Counted from the stretch's first letter, positions 26,172-35,533 are shown. The stretch: DNA of 64,000 nt from an uncultured Clostridia bacterium (GCA_938045615.1 CALIBC010000180.1:62001-126000), one strand, 5' to 3'. The notes: a model not told the origin generated them from the letters alone. A program made the numbers and translations.

Positions 26172-26304
26172 GATAAGAGAATCAAGGAAATTGAATATTG
26201 TTTTTTGGACAGCGGTATTTTACGGAATGATGCTTTTGATTCTCATATATCTTTTGAAAACGGATTTATCAAGTGCCCCCGAATTTGTTTATAACCAATT
26301 TTAA
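26161..26304 (+). CDS. dltX: DltX-like small membrane protein
   Basis: 47 codons, overlapping the end of dltD by 11 bases in another frame. The product has a basic start (MGNKIRESRK), one transmembrane helix (about 13-32) and ends in EFVYNQF. DltX proteins are of this size and topology and end in a conserved F-I-Y-N-E-F motif needed for D-alanylation, so the C-terminus matches with conservative changes (I to V, E to Q). DltX normally precedes dltA; here it trails dltD. No clear Shine-Dalgarno is seen, so translation is likely coupled to dltD; TTG at codon 11 is an alternative start. Confidence 0.78.
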   Translation: MGNKIRESRKLNIVFWTAVFYGMMLLILIYLLKTDLSSAPEFVYNQF

Positions 26305-26392
26305 AAAACAAATTGAACACAGGCCACTGAATTACCCTTGACAAAGGTTGTGGGAATTGAATGTATCGGTGGCTGTTTGGATGGGGGTGCGT

Positions 26393-26421
26393 TTGCGAAA
26401 ATGGCGCTTTTATGATAGAAT
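26393..26421 (+). promoter_or_regulatory. Putative promoter for the glycan operon
   Basis: TTGCGA (26393-26398) and TAGAAT (26416-26421) are spaced by 17 bases in the 245-bp gap after dltX. It would drive the aminotransferase gene and the tightly packed genes after it. Confidence 0.45.
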
Positions 26422-26549
26422 CACACGCGGAGTTTTGGAATTTCAAAAGGAATGAGAGTGTATTGATCGAATTTTTGATTTAAGGTATACGTTTGATTTT
26501 GTGAATAACATCCATGAGATCTGTTGATTTGATTGGGGAAATAAAGAGA

Positions 26550-27758
26550 ATGAAAAACATACAATTTTCACCTCCTGACATAACCGAAGCGGAAATAAGC
26601 GAGGTGGCAGACGCTCTGAGATCCGGATGGATTACAACGGGCGGCAGAACCAAACAATTTGAAAAGAATATTGCGCAGTATATAGGCACGGGAAAAGCTG
26701 CATGCCTGAATTCCGACACCGCGGCTATGGAAATGACTTTAAGAGTTCTCGGAGTGGGGGAAGGTGATGAGGTCATAACATCGGCATATACCTATACGGC
26801 GTCGGCAGCCGTAATTGAGCATGTGGGTGCCAAGATAGTACTGGTGGACACCGAAAAAGAAACACCGGAGCTTAATTACACCCGGCTTGAGAATGCGATA
26901 ACGGAGCGTACCAAGGCGGTCATACCGGTGGATGTGGCGGGTATGGTCTGCGACTATGAGAGAATCAATGATATCGTCGAAAAAAAGAGGGTATTGTTCC
27001 GACCGGGCAGTGATATACAAAAAGCACTCGGCAGAGTCTGTGTGATCGCAGATTCCGCACATGGATTCGGTGCGAAAAGAGAGGGAATCAGGAGTGGGAA
27101 TTTTGCAGATTTCACTTGTTTCAGCTTTCATGCGGTAAAAAATCTGACCACCGCTGAGGGCGGCGCCGTGACTTGGAAAAGCATAGAGGACTTTGACGAT
27201 GAAGAGATATACAGGCTGTTCATGTTGTATTCTCTGCACGGGCAGAGTAAGGATGCTCTTTCAAAGACTAAACCTGGAAGCTGGGAGTATGACATAGTTA
27301 TGCCGGGATTCAAATGCAATATGACCGACATACAGGCTGCAATCGGACTTAAACAGCTTGAGAGATATGAAGATCTTTTGGCAAGGCGCAGAGAAATTTA
27401 CAAGCTGTACGAAGAGGAATTGCTCGGCTCAGGCGTTGATTTGCTAAGGCACATGGACGGAAAAAATGTTTCAAGTTGTCATTTGATGATGGCCAGGGTC
27501 GGCGGCGCAGACGAAAAAATGCGGAATGCGGCAATAGGGAAAATGGCTGAATACGGCGTAGCAACCAACGTTCATTATAAGCCGCTTCCGATGTTCACGG
27601 CATATAAAAGGCTCGGATTTGATATAGCCGACTACCCCAATGCGTTTTCCTTGTATGAAAACGAGATCACGCTTCCCCTTCATACCAAGCTGACAGACGA
27701 TGATGTGAAGTATGTGTGTGACTCTTTGATAAAAAGCATCAAGCAGGTGAGGCTGTGA
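26550..27758 (+). CDS. DegT/DnrJ/EryC1 sugar aminotransferase, C4-type (PglE/ArnB-like)
   Basis: 402 aa PLP-dependent nucleotide-sugar aminotransferase. The start MKNIQFSPPDI..EISEVADALRSGWITTG and the PLP lysine in SFHAVKNLTTAEGGA near residue 195 fit enzymes that aminate UDP-4-keto-6-deoxy sugars. The ATG at 26550 is preferred to 26514 because family members begin near there and an AAAGAG site precedes it. Its substrate is likely the product of the 4,6-dehydratase at 38955-40802. It shares TGATG with the next gene, the PglC-like transferase. Confidence 0.83.
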   Translation: MKNIQFSPPDITEAEISEVADALRSGWITTGGRTKQFEKNIAQYIGTGKAACLNSDTAAMEMTLRVLGVGEGDEVITSAYTYTASAAVIEHVGAKIVLVDTEKETPELNYTRLENAITERTKAVIPVDVAGMVCDYERINDIVEKKRVLFRPGSDIQKALGRVCVIADSAHGFGAKREGIRSGNFADFTCFSFHAVKNLTTAEGGAVTWKSIEDFDDEEIYRLFMLYSLHGQSKDALSKTKPGSWEYDIVMPGFKCNMTDIQAAIGLKQLERYEDLLARRREIYKLYEEELLGSGVDLLRHMDGKNVSSCHLMMARVGGADEKMRNAAIGKMAEYGVATNVHYKPLPMFTAYKRLGFDIADYPNAFSLYENEITLPLHTKLTDDDVKYVCDSLIKSIKQVRL

Positions 27759-28447
27759 TGTGGCTTTGCAGGTGGGAAGATCTTCCTCCTGAAATGAAGA
27801 CCGAGGAATTGCGACCTTATTATGATATTTTGTACGAGAAAAGATTTTCTTTGCTTATAAAGAGGCTATTTGACATAATCATGTCCATATGCATGCTGGC
27901 GCTTCTTGCAATTCCAATGACAGTGCTTGCGGTATGGATCAAGGTCGATTCAAAGGGTCCTGTCATCTTCAGGCAGGAGAGAGTGACCAGATATGGAAAG
28001 CAATTCAAGGTCTGGAAATTCCGCACAATGGTGGAGAATGCGGAAAAGCTCGGTGAACAAGTCACTTCTGACAATGATGTTCGGATCACTCGTGTGGGCG
28101 GACGTCTGAGAGATCACAGATTGGATGAATTGCCCCAGCTGTTCAATGTGCTTTTCGGTGATATGTCCTTTGTGGGCACCAGACCGGAGGTTTCAAAATT
28201 TGTGGATGCGTATTCGCCGGAGATGCTTGCGACTCTTCTGCTTCCGGCAGGTATAACATCGAGAGCAAGTGTGCTTTTTAAAGACGAAGACGAGATGCTG
28301 AAAGGATCGGCGAACGTATATAGGACATACGTGGAAGAGGTTCTTCCTAGAAAAATGGAAATAAATCTGGAATCGCTGAAGAATTTCTCATGTATGGAAG
28401 ATATAAGAACCATGTTTCTGACAGTAAAGGTAGTGTTTATAGGATGA
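27758..28447 (+). CDS. Initiating sugar-phosphate transferase (PglC/WcaJ-type)
   Basis: 229 aa. One hydrophobic re-entrant or membrane helix (KRLFDIIMSICMLALLAIPM, about 35-58) is followed by the catalytic core VIFRQERVTRYGKQFKVWKFRTM and RLDELPQLFNVLFGDMSFVG, with the Asp-Glu dyad of monotopic phosphoglycosyl transferases. It would load the first sugar-1-phosphate onto undecaprenyl phosphate at the cytoplasmic face. AGGTGAGG precedes the ATG, which overlaps the previous stop. The neighbouring aminotransferase suggests the first sugar is a 4-amino-6-deoxy HexNAc. Confidence 0.88.
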   Translation: MWLCRWEDLPPEMKTEELRPYYDILYEKRFSLLIKRLFDIIMSICMLALLAIPMTVLAVWIKVDSKGPVIFRQERVTRYGKQFKVWKFRTMVENAEKLGEQVTSDNDVRITRVGGRLRDHRLDELPQLFNVLFGDMSFVGTRPEVSKFVDAYSPEMLATLLLPAGITSRASVLFKDEDEMLKGSANVYRTYVEEVLPRKMEINLESLKNFSCMEDIRTMFLTVKVVFIG

Positions 28448-29667
28448 ATATACTCTATATAAATCATTATGCGGGGAGCCCGCAGATGGGCATGGAATTC
28501 AGACCGTACTATTTTGCGCGGGAATGGGTAAAGATGGGTCATAATGTAACCATGATCGCAGGGGATTATTCGCATTTGAGATCCAAAAATCCCGATGTCG
28601 GTGAAGATTTTCAGGAATCCGATATCGACGGCATCGGATATGTGTGGCTGAAGACCGGAAAATACGACGGCAACGGGGTCAAAAGAGCCTTGACCATGAA
28701 GCGTTTTGTCAGCAAACTATATATTTCGGCGGGTAAAATCGCAGAGAAGTTTTCGCCGGATGTCGTGATAGCATCATCGACGTATCCGCTTGACACGTAT
28801 CCGGCGCGCAGGATCGCAAAAAAGGCAGGAGCAAAGCTGATCCACGAGGTGCACGATATGTGGCCCGCCACGCTTACCGAAATAGGAGGGATGTCAAAGT
28901 ACCATCCATTTGTCATCGCCATGCAGGTTGCGGAAAATGCGGCATACAGGAATTCGGAGCAGGTGGTGTCGCTGGGTCCTCTTACGGAACCGTATATGAG
29001 GGAGCACGGTCTTGCGGAAAATAAGTTTATACACATACCAAACGGTGTGGACGTTGATGAGTGGGAAAATCCCCAACCTCTGCCTGCGAATGTGGAAGAA
29101 AGACTTAGAGACATAAGATCTAAAGGCAAATTTGTGATGGGGTACTTTGGCGGTCATGCATTGTCCAACAATCTGGGCGAACTCATTGAAGTTGCCACAC
29201 TGCTGAGAAACAGAAAAATTCACTTTGTTCTTGTGGGTAACGGAGTCGAAAAGAAGTCTTTGATTGAACTTGCCGCTGAACGGGGGCTTGGAAACATCGA
29301 TTTCTTCGATCCTGTTCCCAAAAAAGCGATACCCACACTGGTGAAGTTCTTCGACTGCGGTTATGTGGGGGCAAAAGACTCTCCACTCTACAGGTTTGGA
29401 ATATGTATGAATAAAATTTTTGATTACATGGCGGCAGAACTTCCGATCGTATGTGCAATAACCACGCCGTCTTCCCAGGTGAGTGAGGCCGGGTGCGGGA
29501 TATGTGTGGATTCGGGGAATGCCGATGCCATAGCGGATGCAGTAATTGAGATGTCCGAAAACTCTCACGAAAAAATGAAGGAGTTGGGGGAAAGAGGAAA
29601 GAAAGCAGTCAGTGAGAAATATAGATACGATATACTGGCAAAACGATTCAGTGAGTTGTTCGAATGA
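28444..29667 (+). CDS. Glycosyltransferase family 4
   Basis: 407 aa GT-B enzyme. The N-terminal half opens MNILYINHYAGSPQMGMEFR, like WbuB-type transferases; the C-terminal half carries HIPNGVDVDEW near 200 and the nucleotide-sugar binding region RFGICMNKIFDYMAAELPIV near 320-340, with the E of the GT4 EX7E motif not cleanly seen. It probably adds the second sugar of the repeat unit. It overlaps the previous gene by ATGA, so is co-translated with it. Confidence 0.87.
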   Translation: MNILYINHYAGSPQMGMEFRPYYFAREWVKMGHNVTMIAGDYSHLRSKNPDVGEDFQESDIDGIGYVWLKTGKYDGNGVKRALTMKRFVSKLYISAGKIAEKFSPDVVIASSTYPLDTYPARRIAKKAGAKLIHEVHDMWPATLTEIGGMSKYHPFVIAMQVAENAAYRNSEQVVSLGPLTEPYMREHGLAENKFIHIPNGVDVDEWENPQPLPANVEERLRDIRSKGKFVMGYFGGHALSNNLGELIEVATLLRNRKIHFVLVGNGVEKKSLIELAAERGLGNIDFFDPVPKKAIPTLVKFFDCGYVGAKDSPLYRFGICMNKIFDYMAAELPIVCAITTPSSQVSEAGCGICVDSGNADAIADAVIEMSENSHEKMKELGERGKKAVSEKYRYDILAKRFSELFE

Positions 29668-29685
29668 GTAAGAGGGGTTACTTGA

Positions 29686-30999
29686 ATGAAAAATGAGCTA
29701 TTGAGAAAGATCAAAAATAAGGAGCTTACCGCAGGGGTTGTGGGTCTTGGCTATGTGGGACTGCCTCTTGCCGTGGAAAAAGCAAAGGCAGGATTCAAAA
29801 CCGTAGGGTTTGATGTCCAGGAGCGCAAGGTGGAGATGGTCAACGCCGGACACAATTATATAGGCGATGTGGTTGATGAAGAACTGAGCAAACTGATTGA
29901 AACGGGCATGCTCTCGGCTACAAACGATTTCAGTTTTATAAAAGATGTGGACTTTGTAGCGATATGTGTACCTACGCCTCTTGACTCGCATCAGCAGCCG
30001 GATATCAATTACGTAAGGTCGTCGGCGGAACTTATCGCAAAGTACATGAAAGTAGGAACCATAGTGGTTCTGGAGTCCACCACCTATCCGGGAACCACGG
30101 AAGAACTGCTCAAGCCCATACTTGAGGAAGGATCCGGACTGGAGTGCGGCAAAGATTTTTATCTCGGCTTCTCACCTGAACGCGTGGATCCGGGCAATGC
30201 GGTATATAAGACGAAGAATACGCCGAAGGTTGTGGGCGGAATCGGAAAGGATGCGGTCGATGTAATTGCGGCAGTGTATGAAGCCGTGCTGGACAGCGAC
30301 GTATTCAAGGCATCGAGTCCTGCCGTGGCTGAGATGGAAAAGATTCTGGAAAACACCTACAGGAACATCAATATCGGTCTTGCCAACGAGATGGCGATTC
30401 TCTGTAACAAGATGGGAATCGATTACTGGGAGGTGGTCGATGCGGCAAGCACGAAGCCATACGGATTTCAACCTTTCTATCCGGGACCGGGTCTTGGCGG
30501 ACACTGCATACCGCTTGATCCGTATTACCTTTCATGGAAAGCGAGGGAATACGGTTTTCATACTTCAATGATAGAAAGTTCGATGATGGTGAACGATAAG
30601 ATGCCTGAATACTGTGTGGAGAGAGCAGCAAGGATACTGAACGAAAAAAAGAAACCTTTAAATGGATCCAAGGTGCTGGTTCTCGGCGTGGCGTACAAGG
30701 CGGACATAGATGACTACAGAGAAAGTCCCGCTCTCGATCTTATAGATATTTTTAAAAGTCGCGGCGCCGATGTGGATTTTTACGATCCGTATATATCTGA
30801 ATACAAGTATCACGGAGAATTGCATAAGGGACTTGATTCAGTGAACGGGTCGCTGATCGGAAAGTACGACCTTATTGTAATAGCGGCTTCCCACAGCAAT
30901 GTGGATTATGATATGATTAACAAAAATGCAAGCAGTGTGTTCGATACTAAGAATGCCATGAAAAAGATAACTGAACGCGACAATATAGAGGTGCTGTGA
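29686..30999 (+). CDS. wbpA: UDP-N-acetylglucosamine 6-dehydrogenase (WbpA type)
   Basis: 437 aa nucleotide-sugar dehydrogenase. The N-terminal Rossmann motif is GVVGLGYVGLPLAVEKA, the catalytic cysteine lies in GPGLGGHCIPLDPYYLSW near residue 270, and SPERVDPGN is the UDP-HexNAc-type signature. It oxidises C6 of UDP-GlcNAc (or the ManNAc form) to the uronic acid using two NAD+. Placement with an acyltransferase, a Gfo/Idh oxidoreductase and a 2-epimerase gives a WbpA-type role, the first step towards UDP-ManNAc3NAcA. AGAGGGG precedes the ATG. Confidence 0.9.
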   Translation: MKNELLRKIKNKELTAGVVGLGYVGLPLAVEKAKAGFKTVGFDVQERKVEMVNAGHNYIGDVVDEELSKLIETGMLSATNDFSFIKDVDFVAICVPTPLDSHQQPDINYVRSSAELIAKYMKVGTIVVLESTTYPGTTEELLKPILEEGSGLECGKDFYLGFSPERVDPGNAVYKTKNTPKVVGGIGKDAVDVIAAVYEAVLDSDVFKASSPAVAEMEKILENTYRNINIGLANEMAILCNKMGIDYWEVVDAASTKPYGFQPFYPGPGLGGHCIPLDPYYLSWKAREYGFHTSMIESSMMVNDKMPEYCVERAARILNEKKKPLNGSKVLVLGVAYKADIDDYRESPALDLIDIFKSRGADVDFYDPYISEYKYHGELHKGLDSVNGSLIGKYDLIVIAASHSNVDYDMINKNASSVFDTKNAMKKITERDNIEVL

Positions 31000-31883
31000 T
31001 GTATCACATAGGTGATATTCTTGATGAACTTCAAATAGAATATGTTTTGAGAGGAGAGGGTATATTTGAGGCGCTCGGACTTTTGGCGAGTCGTACGGAC
31101 AAGAAACTCTGTTCGTTTGTCATGTCCAGAGAGTTTGTCGGTGATGTGCCGAAAAATGTTTCGGTTCTCCTTACCAACGAGGAGACTGCGCCGGCATGTG
31201 GTGATAACTGCTGCATAGTGGACGATCCGAGAAATGTTTTGTTCAGGATTCATAATTATCTGTCGGAGCGAGCGGATTACAGAGCCTCCGAAATCAGGGA
31301 CTCAAGAGGGAAAAACTGCGATATCAGTCATTTGGCACATATAGAAAAGGGAGTTGAAATCGGAGACAATGTTGTTATTGAGCCTTTTGTTACAATCAAG
31401 ACCAATACTTTTCTGGGGAATAATGTAGTCGTAAGATCCGGAAGCGTGATCGGGGGAGAGGGCTTTGAGTTCAAACGAGAGGGTGAGATGATTTTTCCCG
31501 TAAAACACGTAGGCAAAGTCATAATTGAAGATGATGTGGAAATCCAGCAAAATACCTGCGTGGACAAGGCGATATACCCTTGGGACAGTACGATAATAGG
31601 AAGATACACGAAAATAGACAATCTCGTGCATATTGCGCACGGAGTCAAAATCGGAAAGTCGGTCTTGATAGTGGCAAACACCGGAATAGGTGGAAGAACA
31701 GTCATAGGGGACGGCTGCTGGATAGGCTTTGGAGTCACCGTGAGAAACGGAATAATCATAGGGAACAATGCGAGGTTGAACATGGGCGCGGTAGTAACTA
31801 AAGACGTTGCTTGCGGTCAGGCGGTGAGCGGTAATTTCGCGATACCGCATGAAGAGTTTCTGAAAAAACTCAAAGGAGAATAA
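30999..31883 (+). CDS. LpxD-like left-handed beta-helix N-acyltransferase
   Basis: 294 aa. Residues 1-95 form an N-terminal uridine-binding-like domain and residues about 105-285 form hexapeptide repeats. The pattern GSVIGGEGFEF...VGKVIIEDDVEIQQNTCVD...IDNLVHIAHGVKIG aligns with LpxD, including the His of the IAH segment that is catalytic there. No lipid A genes are present, and the context is WbpA-WbpB-WbpI, where a WbpD-type enzyme should acetylate the 3-amino group. I infer it fills that step, or adds another acyl group. WbpD itself is about 190 aa and lacks the N-terminal domain. The start ATG overlaps the wbpA stop. Confidence 0.8.
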   Translation: MYHIGDILDELQIEYVLRGEGIFEALGLLASRTDKKLCSFVMSREFVGDVPKNVSVLLTNEETAPACGDNCCIVDDPRNVLFRIHNYLSERADYRASEIRDSRGKNCDISHLAHIEKGVEIGDNVVIEPFVTIKTNTFLGNNVVVRSGSVIGGEGFEFKREGEMIFPVKHVGKVIIEDDVEIQQNTCVDKAIYPWDSTIIGRYTKIDNLVHIAHGVKIGKSVLIVANTGIGGRTVIGDGCWIGFGVTVRNGIIIGNNARLNMGAVVTKDVACGQAVSGNFAIPHEEFLKKLKGE

Positions 31884-32013
31884 CTGGCAACGGCAGAGAT
31901 CCGACTGTTGGGTTCAGGCGGATTTCAGAAAAAAAACGGGATGAAATGACCTTAACTTAACCGCCGGTTTGGTGTGACCGGCGATGTGGACGATGAAAGG
32001 ATGTGTTGTAAAC

Positions 32014-33087
32014 ATGAAATATGCTTTGATAGGTTGCGGCAGGATTGCGACAAACCACATGACTGCGGCGGTGAACAACAAGCTGAGGATAGTGGCGGTC
32101 TGTGATGTCATTGAAGAGAAGATGGAAGATCTGCTTGAAAAGCATGAACTGAGCGATAATCCGGACATAAAGAGATATGTTGATTATAAACTGATGATAG
32201 AAAAAGAGAAGCCGGAGCTTGTCAGCATTGCAACAGAAAGCGGAAGTCATGCGGCAATAGCACTTGATCTGATAAAGAAGGGAATAAACGTCATCATAGA
32301 AAAACCGATGGCGATGAGTATACAGGATGCGGATGCGATCATACAGGCTGCGGAAAAATATAACGTGAAAGTCTCGGCATGCCATCAGAACAGATTCAAC
32401 ATAGCCGTACAGAAACTCAGAAAAGCGTTGGAAGCAGGCAGGTTCGGCAAGTTGTCGCACGGCTCCATCCATGTAAGATGGAACAGAAACCACGGATACT
32501 ATGATCAGGCTTCTTGGAGGGGAACATGGGAACAAGACGGCGGCGCACTGATGAACCAGTGCATACACGGGATAGACCTTCTCCGCTGGATGATGGGAGA
32601 TGAGATAGAAGAAATTTACGGTGCCACACGCCGGCGGCTTCACGACTACCTTGAGGCTGAAGATGTCGGGATGGCAGTTATAAAGTTTAAAAACGGCTCG
32701 ATAGGAACGATCGAAGGGACGACAAACGTATATCCGAAAAATCTTGAGGAAACTTTGTATATATTCGGGGAAAACGGAACCGTGAAGATAGGCGGAACAT
32801 CTACAAATAATATAGATGTGTGGGATTTTGCCGATGAGACCGCCGAAGACGCCGAAAACAAGGGGCTTTGTGAGCAGACCAGCAACGTATACGGCAACGG
32901 CCACACCAGTCTGTTTGCAGATATGACGGACGCTATAAAAAATGACAGAAAACCGTACGTGGACGCGGTGGCGGGAAGAAATGCGCTTGAGGTTGTTCTG
33001 TCAATATACAAGAGTCAGAAGACGGGAAGCCCTGTAAAATACCCTCTTCCCAATTTTTCAAGTATTGATATGCAGGGCGAGTTTTAG
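32014..33087 (+). CDS. wbpB: Gfo/Idh/MocA-family oxidoreductase (WbpB-like)
   Basis: 357 aa. The NAD-binding start MKYALIGCGRIATNHM and the EKPMAMS motif near residue 95 are family hallmarks; the C-terminal half has the MocA-type sheet with QCIHGIDLLRWMMGD, containing the likely catalytic His. WbpB oxidises C3 of UDP-GlcNAcA so that WbpE can aminate it. Context with WbpA-, WbpE- and WbpI-like genes supports this. Upstream in-frame ATGs at 31984 and 31993 exist; 32014 matches family starts although the AAAGGA site is 12 bases away. Confidence 0.85.
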   Translation: MKYALIGCGRIATNHMTAAVNNKLRIVAVCDVIEEKMEDLLEKHELSDNPDIKRYVDYKLMIEKEKPELVSIATESGSHAAIALDLIKKGINVIIEKPMAMSIQDADAIIQAAEKYNVKVSACHQNRFNIAVQKLRKALEAGRFGKLSHGSIHVRWNRNHGYYDQASWRGTWEQDGGALMNQCIHGIDLLRWMMGDEIEEIYGATRRRLHDYLEAEDVGMAVIKFKNGSIGTIEGTTNVYPKNLEETLYIFGENGTVKIGGTSTNNIDVWDFADETAEDAENKGLCEQTSNVYGNGHTSLFADMTDAIKNDRKPYVDAVAGRNALEVVLSIYKSQKTGSPVKYPLPNFSSIDMQGEF

Positions 33088-33161
33088 GGGCGGCAAAAAA
33101 CGCATAGGTCGTTTTGCTCCTTTGAAGTCCCGGATTTGGAAGTGTAATTTAGGAGGAATCG

Positions 33162-34256
33162 GTGAAAAAAGTACTTTCTGTTTTCGGAACCAGACCCGAG
33201 GCCATAAAGATGGCTCCGCTTATAAAGGCGATAGAGAAAAGCCCGAGTCTTGAGAGTCGTGTCTGCATTACGGCGCAGCATAGGGAAATGCTGGATCGTA
33301 TAATGGATCGATTTGACATAAAAGCTGACTATGATTTGAATATAATGAAACACGGTCAGAGTATTTCCGACATAACGTGCAGAGTTTTGAACGGGATTGA
33401 GAAACTGCTCGCCGATCTTAAGCCCGATATTGTTCTGGTTCACGGAGACACGACGACCACATTTGCGGGAGCTCTTGCGGCTTTTTATGCCAGGATACCG
33501 GTCGGTCATGTGGAAGCGGGGCTGCGAACCGGAAATCTTTACTCTCCATATCCCGAGGAATTCAACAGGCAGGCCGTCGGGATCGTTGCGCACTATCACT
33601 TTGCACCAACTGAAAGGGCAAAGAAAAACCTCATGGAGGAAGGCAAGACGAAGAATATTTTTGTCACGGGAAACACCGCAATAGATGCACTTAAGACGAT
33701 GGTAAAAAAAGATTATACATCACCTCTTTTGGATTGGGTGGGAGGAAAAAAACTGATTTTGATAACGGCTCACCGCCGTGAAAATTTGGGTGAGCCCATG
33801 GAGCATATGTTCAGAGCCATAAAAAGACTGGCGGAGGAGCGCGAGGACATAAAGGTGGTTTATCCCATACATAAAAATCCTCTGGTTCGCGAGAAAGCGA
33901 GGAAGGTTTTCGGTAGCGACGAGGTCGTCAAACTGATCGAACCGATGGATGTTTACGACTTTCAGAATACCATGGCAAAGAGTCACCTGATACTTACCGA
34001 CAGCGGTGGAATACAGGAAGAAGCGCCATCGCTGGGAATACCGGTTCTTGTGATGAGAGATACCACGGAAAGACCGGAGGGCGTTGTGGCAGGAACGTTG
34101 AAACTTGTGGGAACCGATGAGGAAAATATATATAAAAACTTCAAGCTTCTCATGGAAGACGAAAGCGAGTATCTTGCGATGAGCCGAACCGAGAATCCTT
34201 ACGGTGACGGTTTTGCGAGCGACAGAATCGTTGGGATATTGGAAAAAACTTTATGA
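33162..34256 (+). CDS. wbpI: UDP-HexNAc 2-epimerase (WbpI/WecB family)
   Basis: 364 aa, non-hydrolysing epimerase of GT-B fold. Landmarks are VFGTRPEAIKMAPLI at the start, VHGDTTTTFAGALAAFY, HVEAGLRTGN and LTDSGGIQEEAP near 285. WecB makes UDP-ManNAc from UDP-GlcNAc; WbpI acts last on UDP-GlcNAc3NAcA. Neighbours favour the WbpI role but the two cannot be separated by reading alone. The start is GTG with AGGAGG 7 bases before it. Confidence 0.9.
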   Translation: MKKVLSVFGTRPEAIKMAPLIKAIEKSPSLESRVCITAQHREMLDRIMDRFDIKADYDLNIMKHGQSISDITCRVLNGIEKLLADLKPDIVLVHGDTTTTFAGALAAFYARIPVGHVEAGLRTGNLYSPYPEEFNRQAVGIVAHYHFAPTERAKKNLMEEGKTKNIFVTGNTAIDALKTMVKKDYTSPLLDWVGGKKLILITAHRRENLGEPMEHMFRAIKRLAEEREDIKVVYPIHKNPLVREKARKVFGSDEVVKLIEPMDVYDFQNTMAKSHLILTDSGGIQEEAPSLGIPVLVMRDTTERPEGVVAGTLKLVGTDEENIYKNFKLLMEDESEYLAMSRTENPYGDGFASDRIVGILEKTL

Positions 34257-34297
34257 AACTCGGTAATGACGACATTTGACCGACACGGAGATTTCAA

Positions 34298-35533
34298 TTG
34301 CTTATTTTTTTACTGATTCTACATGCGACAATAATTATGTACGAATGGAGCAAACGTTCAATAGCATTGTTTTTATGGGCAATGCTGTTTGTTGTTTTCA
34401 CGTTTCCACATCTTATGTATTTGTCGCTGAGAATATATCCTGAACACGTGATGAACAGAGTGAATTTGTTCGTCGTTCTGTTAATGCTTATTTACCTGAT
34501 ATTTAGATTTCTTTATTTTTACAAGCTTCCTTCGGAAAGTCCCCTTAAGGATTTGTCGGATTTGAAGAAAGAACCTGAAGGCCTGATGAATTTCATATTT
34601 CTCATAGAAATGGTATCCATGGCGGTGGTGTTATTTTATTTGCACAGAAGAGGCGGCAGTATTTTGACTGCGGTTGCGTACGGAGACTATGAGGTCGGTA
34701 TAGTGGAACAGATTGCCATGCTGACCTTTATAAGTCTTTCAGGCATAGGCTTTGTATACCTGATGAGAAAGGAATACATCAAGTTTATTGCTATTGCGAT
34801 TTGTTATGTAATATATCTGATCATAACTCAGATAAGATACAACATGGTGGGATTCATAGCGCCGTTTCTCATATTCTTTCTTTTCGGCACCGACAGAAAA
34901 AGAATAGCGCTAGGAGTCGGAATGGGCGTGATGGTCATATTTTTTGTATACCTTTTCCAACAGCTGCGCTGGCTCGGGGGTATCGGCAATTTGTCGAAAG
35001 TCGGTTTTGAAACCGTGGTGGATCGCGCAATGGGATATTTTAGACAGGGAAACGGCGAAATAGGACTGGTGAGAGCATTCTACTACTTTGTCGAGAAGAA
35101 CAACCATTTTCCTGATTTCGGTCAGGGCAACGGGTTTGTACGACTGGCTCTGATACTGTTTCCTGCAAGCGTATTCGCTTTTAAACCGCGTGATTTTGCA
35201 ATCGATATGTACAGAGAATGGTTTGGGAGAGAAGATCCGATGGGGACCATGCATCCCACATTGTTTGGGGATGCCTTCGGGAACTTTGGATATGCGGGAT
35301 GGCTTACTGGCATTTTTTATGCGGGACTGTTCATGGTGACCGATGAGATGATAAGCCGCGAGGATTGTAAGACGGTTTCTGTGTTAAAGGCCAGTCTCTG
35401 CTGTACAATGGCAATACTTCTGGGAAGAGGCGCTGTTTATAATGCGATAATAAACTTCATTTTTGGCCTTGTCGTCATATATATGGTCAAAAAAATATAT
35501 TTTTATCGGTACGGTCGAAGAGACTCCGTATAG
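34298..35533 (+). CDS. wzy: Oligosaccharide repeat-unit polymerase, Wzy-like
   Basis: 411 aa with 10-12 hydrophobic segments. The motif RYNMVGFIAPFLIFFLFG in the middle and GTMHPTLFGDAFGNFGYAGWLTGI near 325-350 resemble O-antigen polysaccharide polymerases of the EpsG/Wzy type. It would polymerise undecaprenyl-linked repeat units outside the membrane. The start is TTG at 34298: CGGAG is 7 bases upstream and no ATG fits. It follows the wbp genes and precedes a GT4, Wzz and Wzx. Confidence 0.8.
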   Translation: MLIFLLILHATIIMYEWSKRSIALFLWAMLFVVFTFPHLMYLSLRIYPEHVMNRVNLFVVLLMLIYLIFRFLYFYKLPSESPLKDLSDLKKEPEGLMNFIFLIEMVSMAVVLFYLHRRGGSILTAVAYGDYEVGIVEQIAMLTFISLSGIGFVYLMRKEYIKFIAIAICYVIYLIITQIRYNMVGFIAPFLIFFLFGTDRKRIALGVGMGVMVIFFVYLFQQLRWLGGIGNLSKVGFETVVDRAMGYFRQGNGEIGLVRAFYYFVEKNNHFPDFGQGNGFVRLALILFPASVFAFKPRDFAIDMYREWFGREDPMGTMHPTLFGDAFGNFGYAGWLTGIFYAGLFMVTDEMISREDCKTVSVLKASLCCTMAILLGRGAVYNAIINFIFGLVVIYMVKKIYFYRYGRRDSV

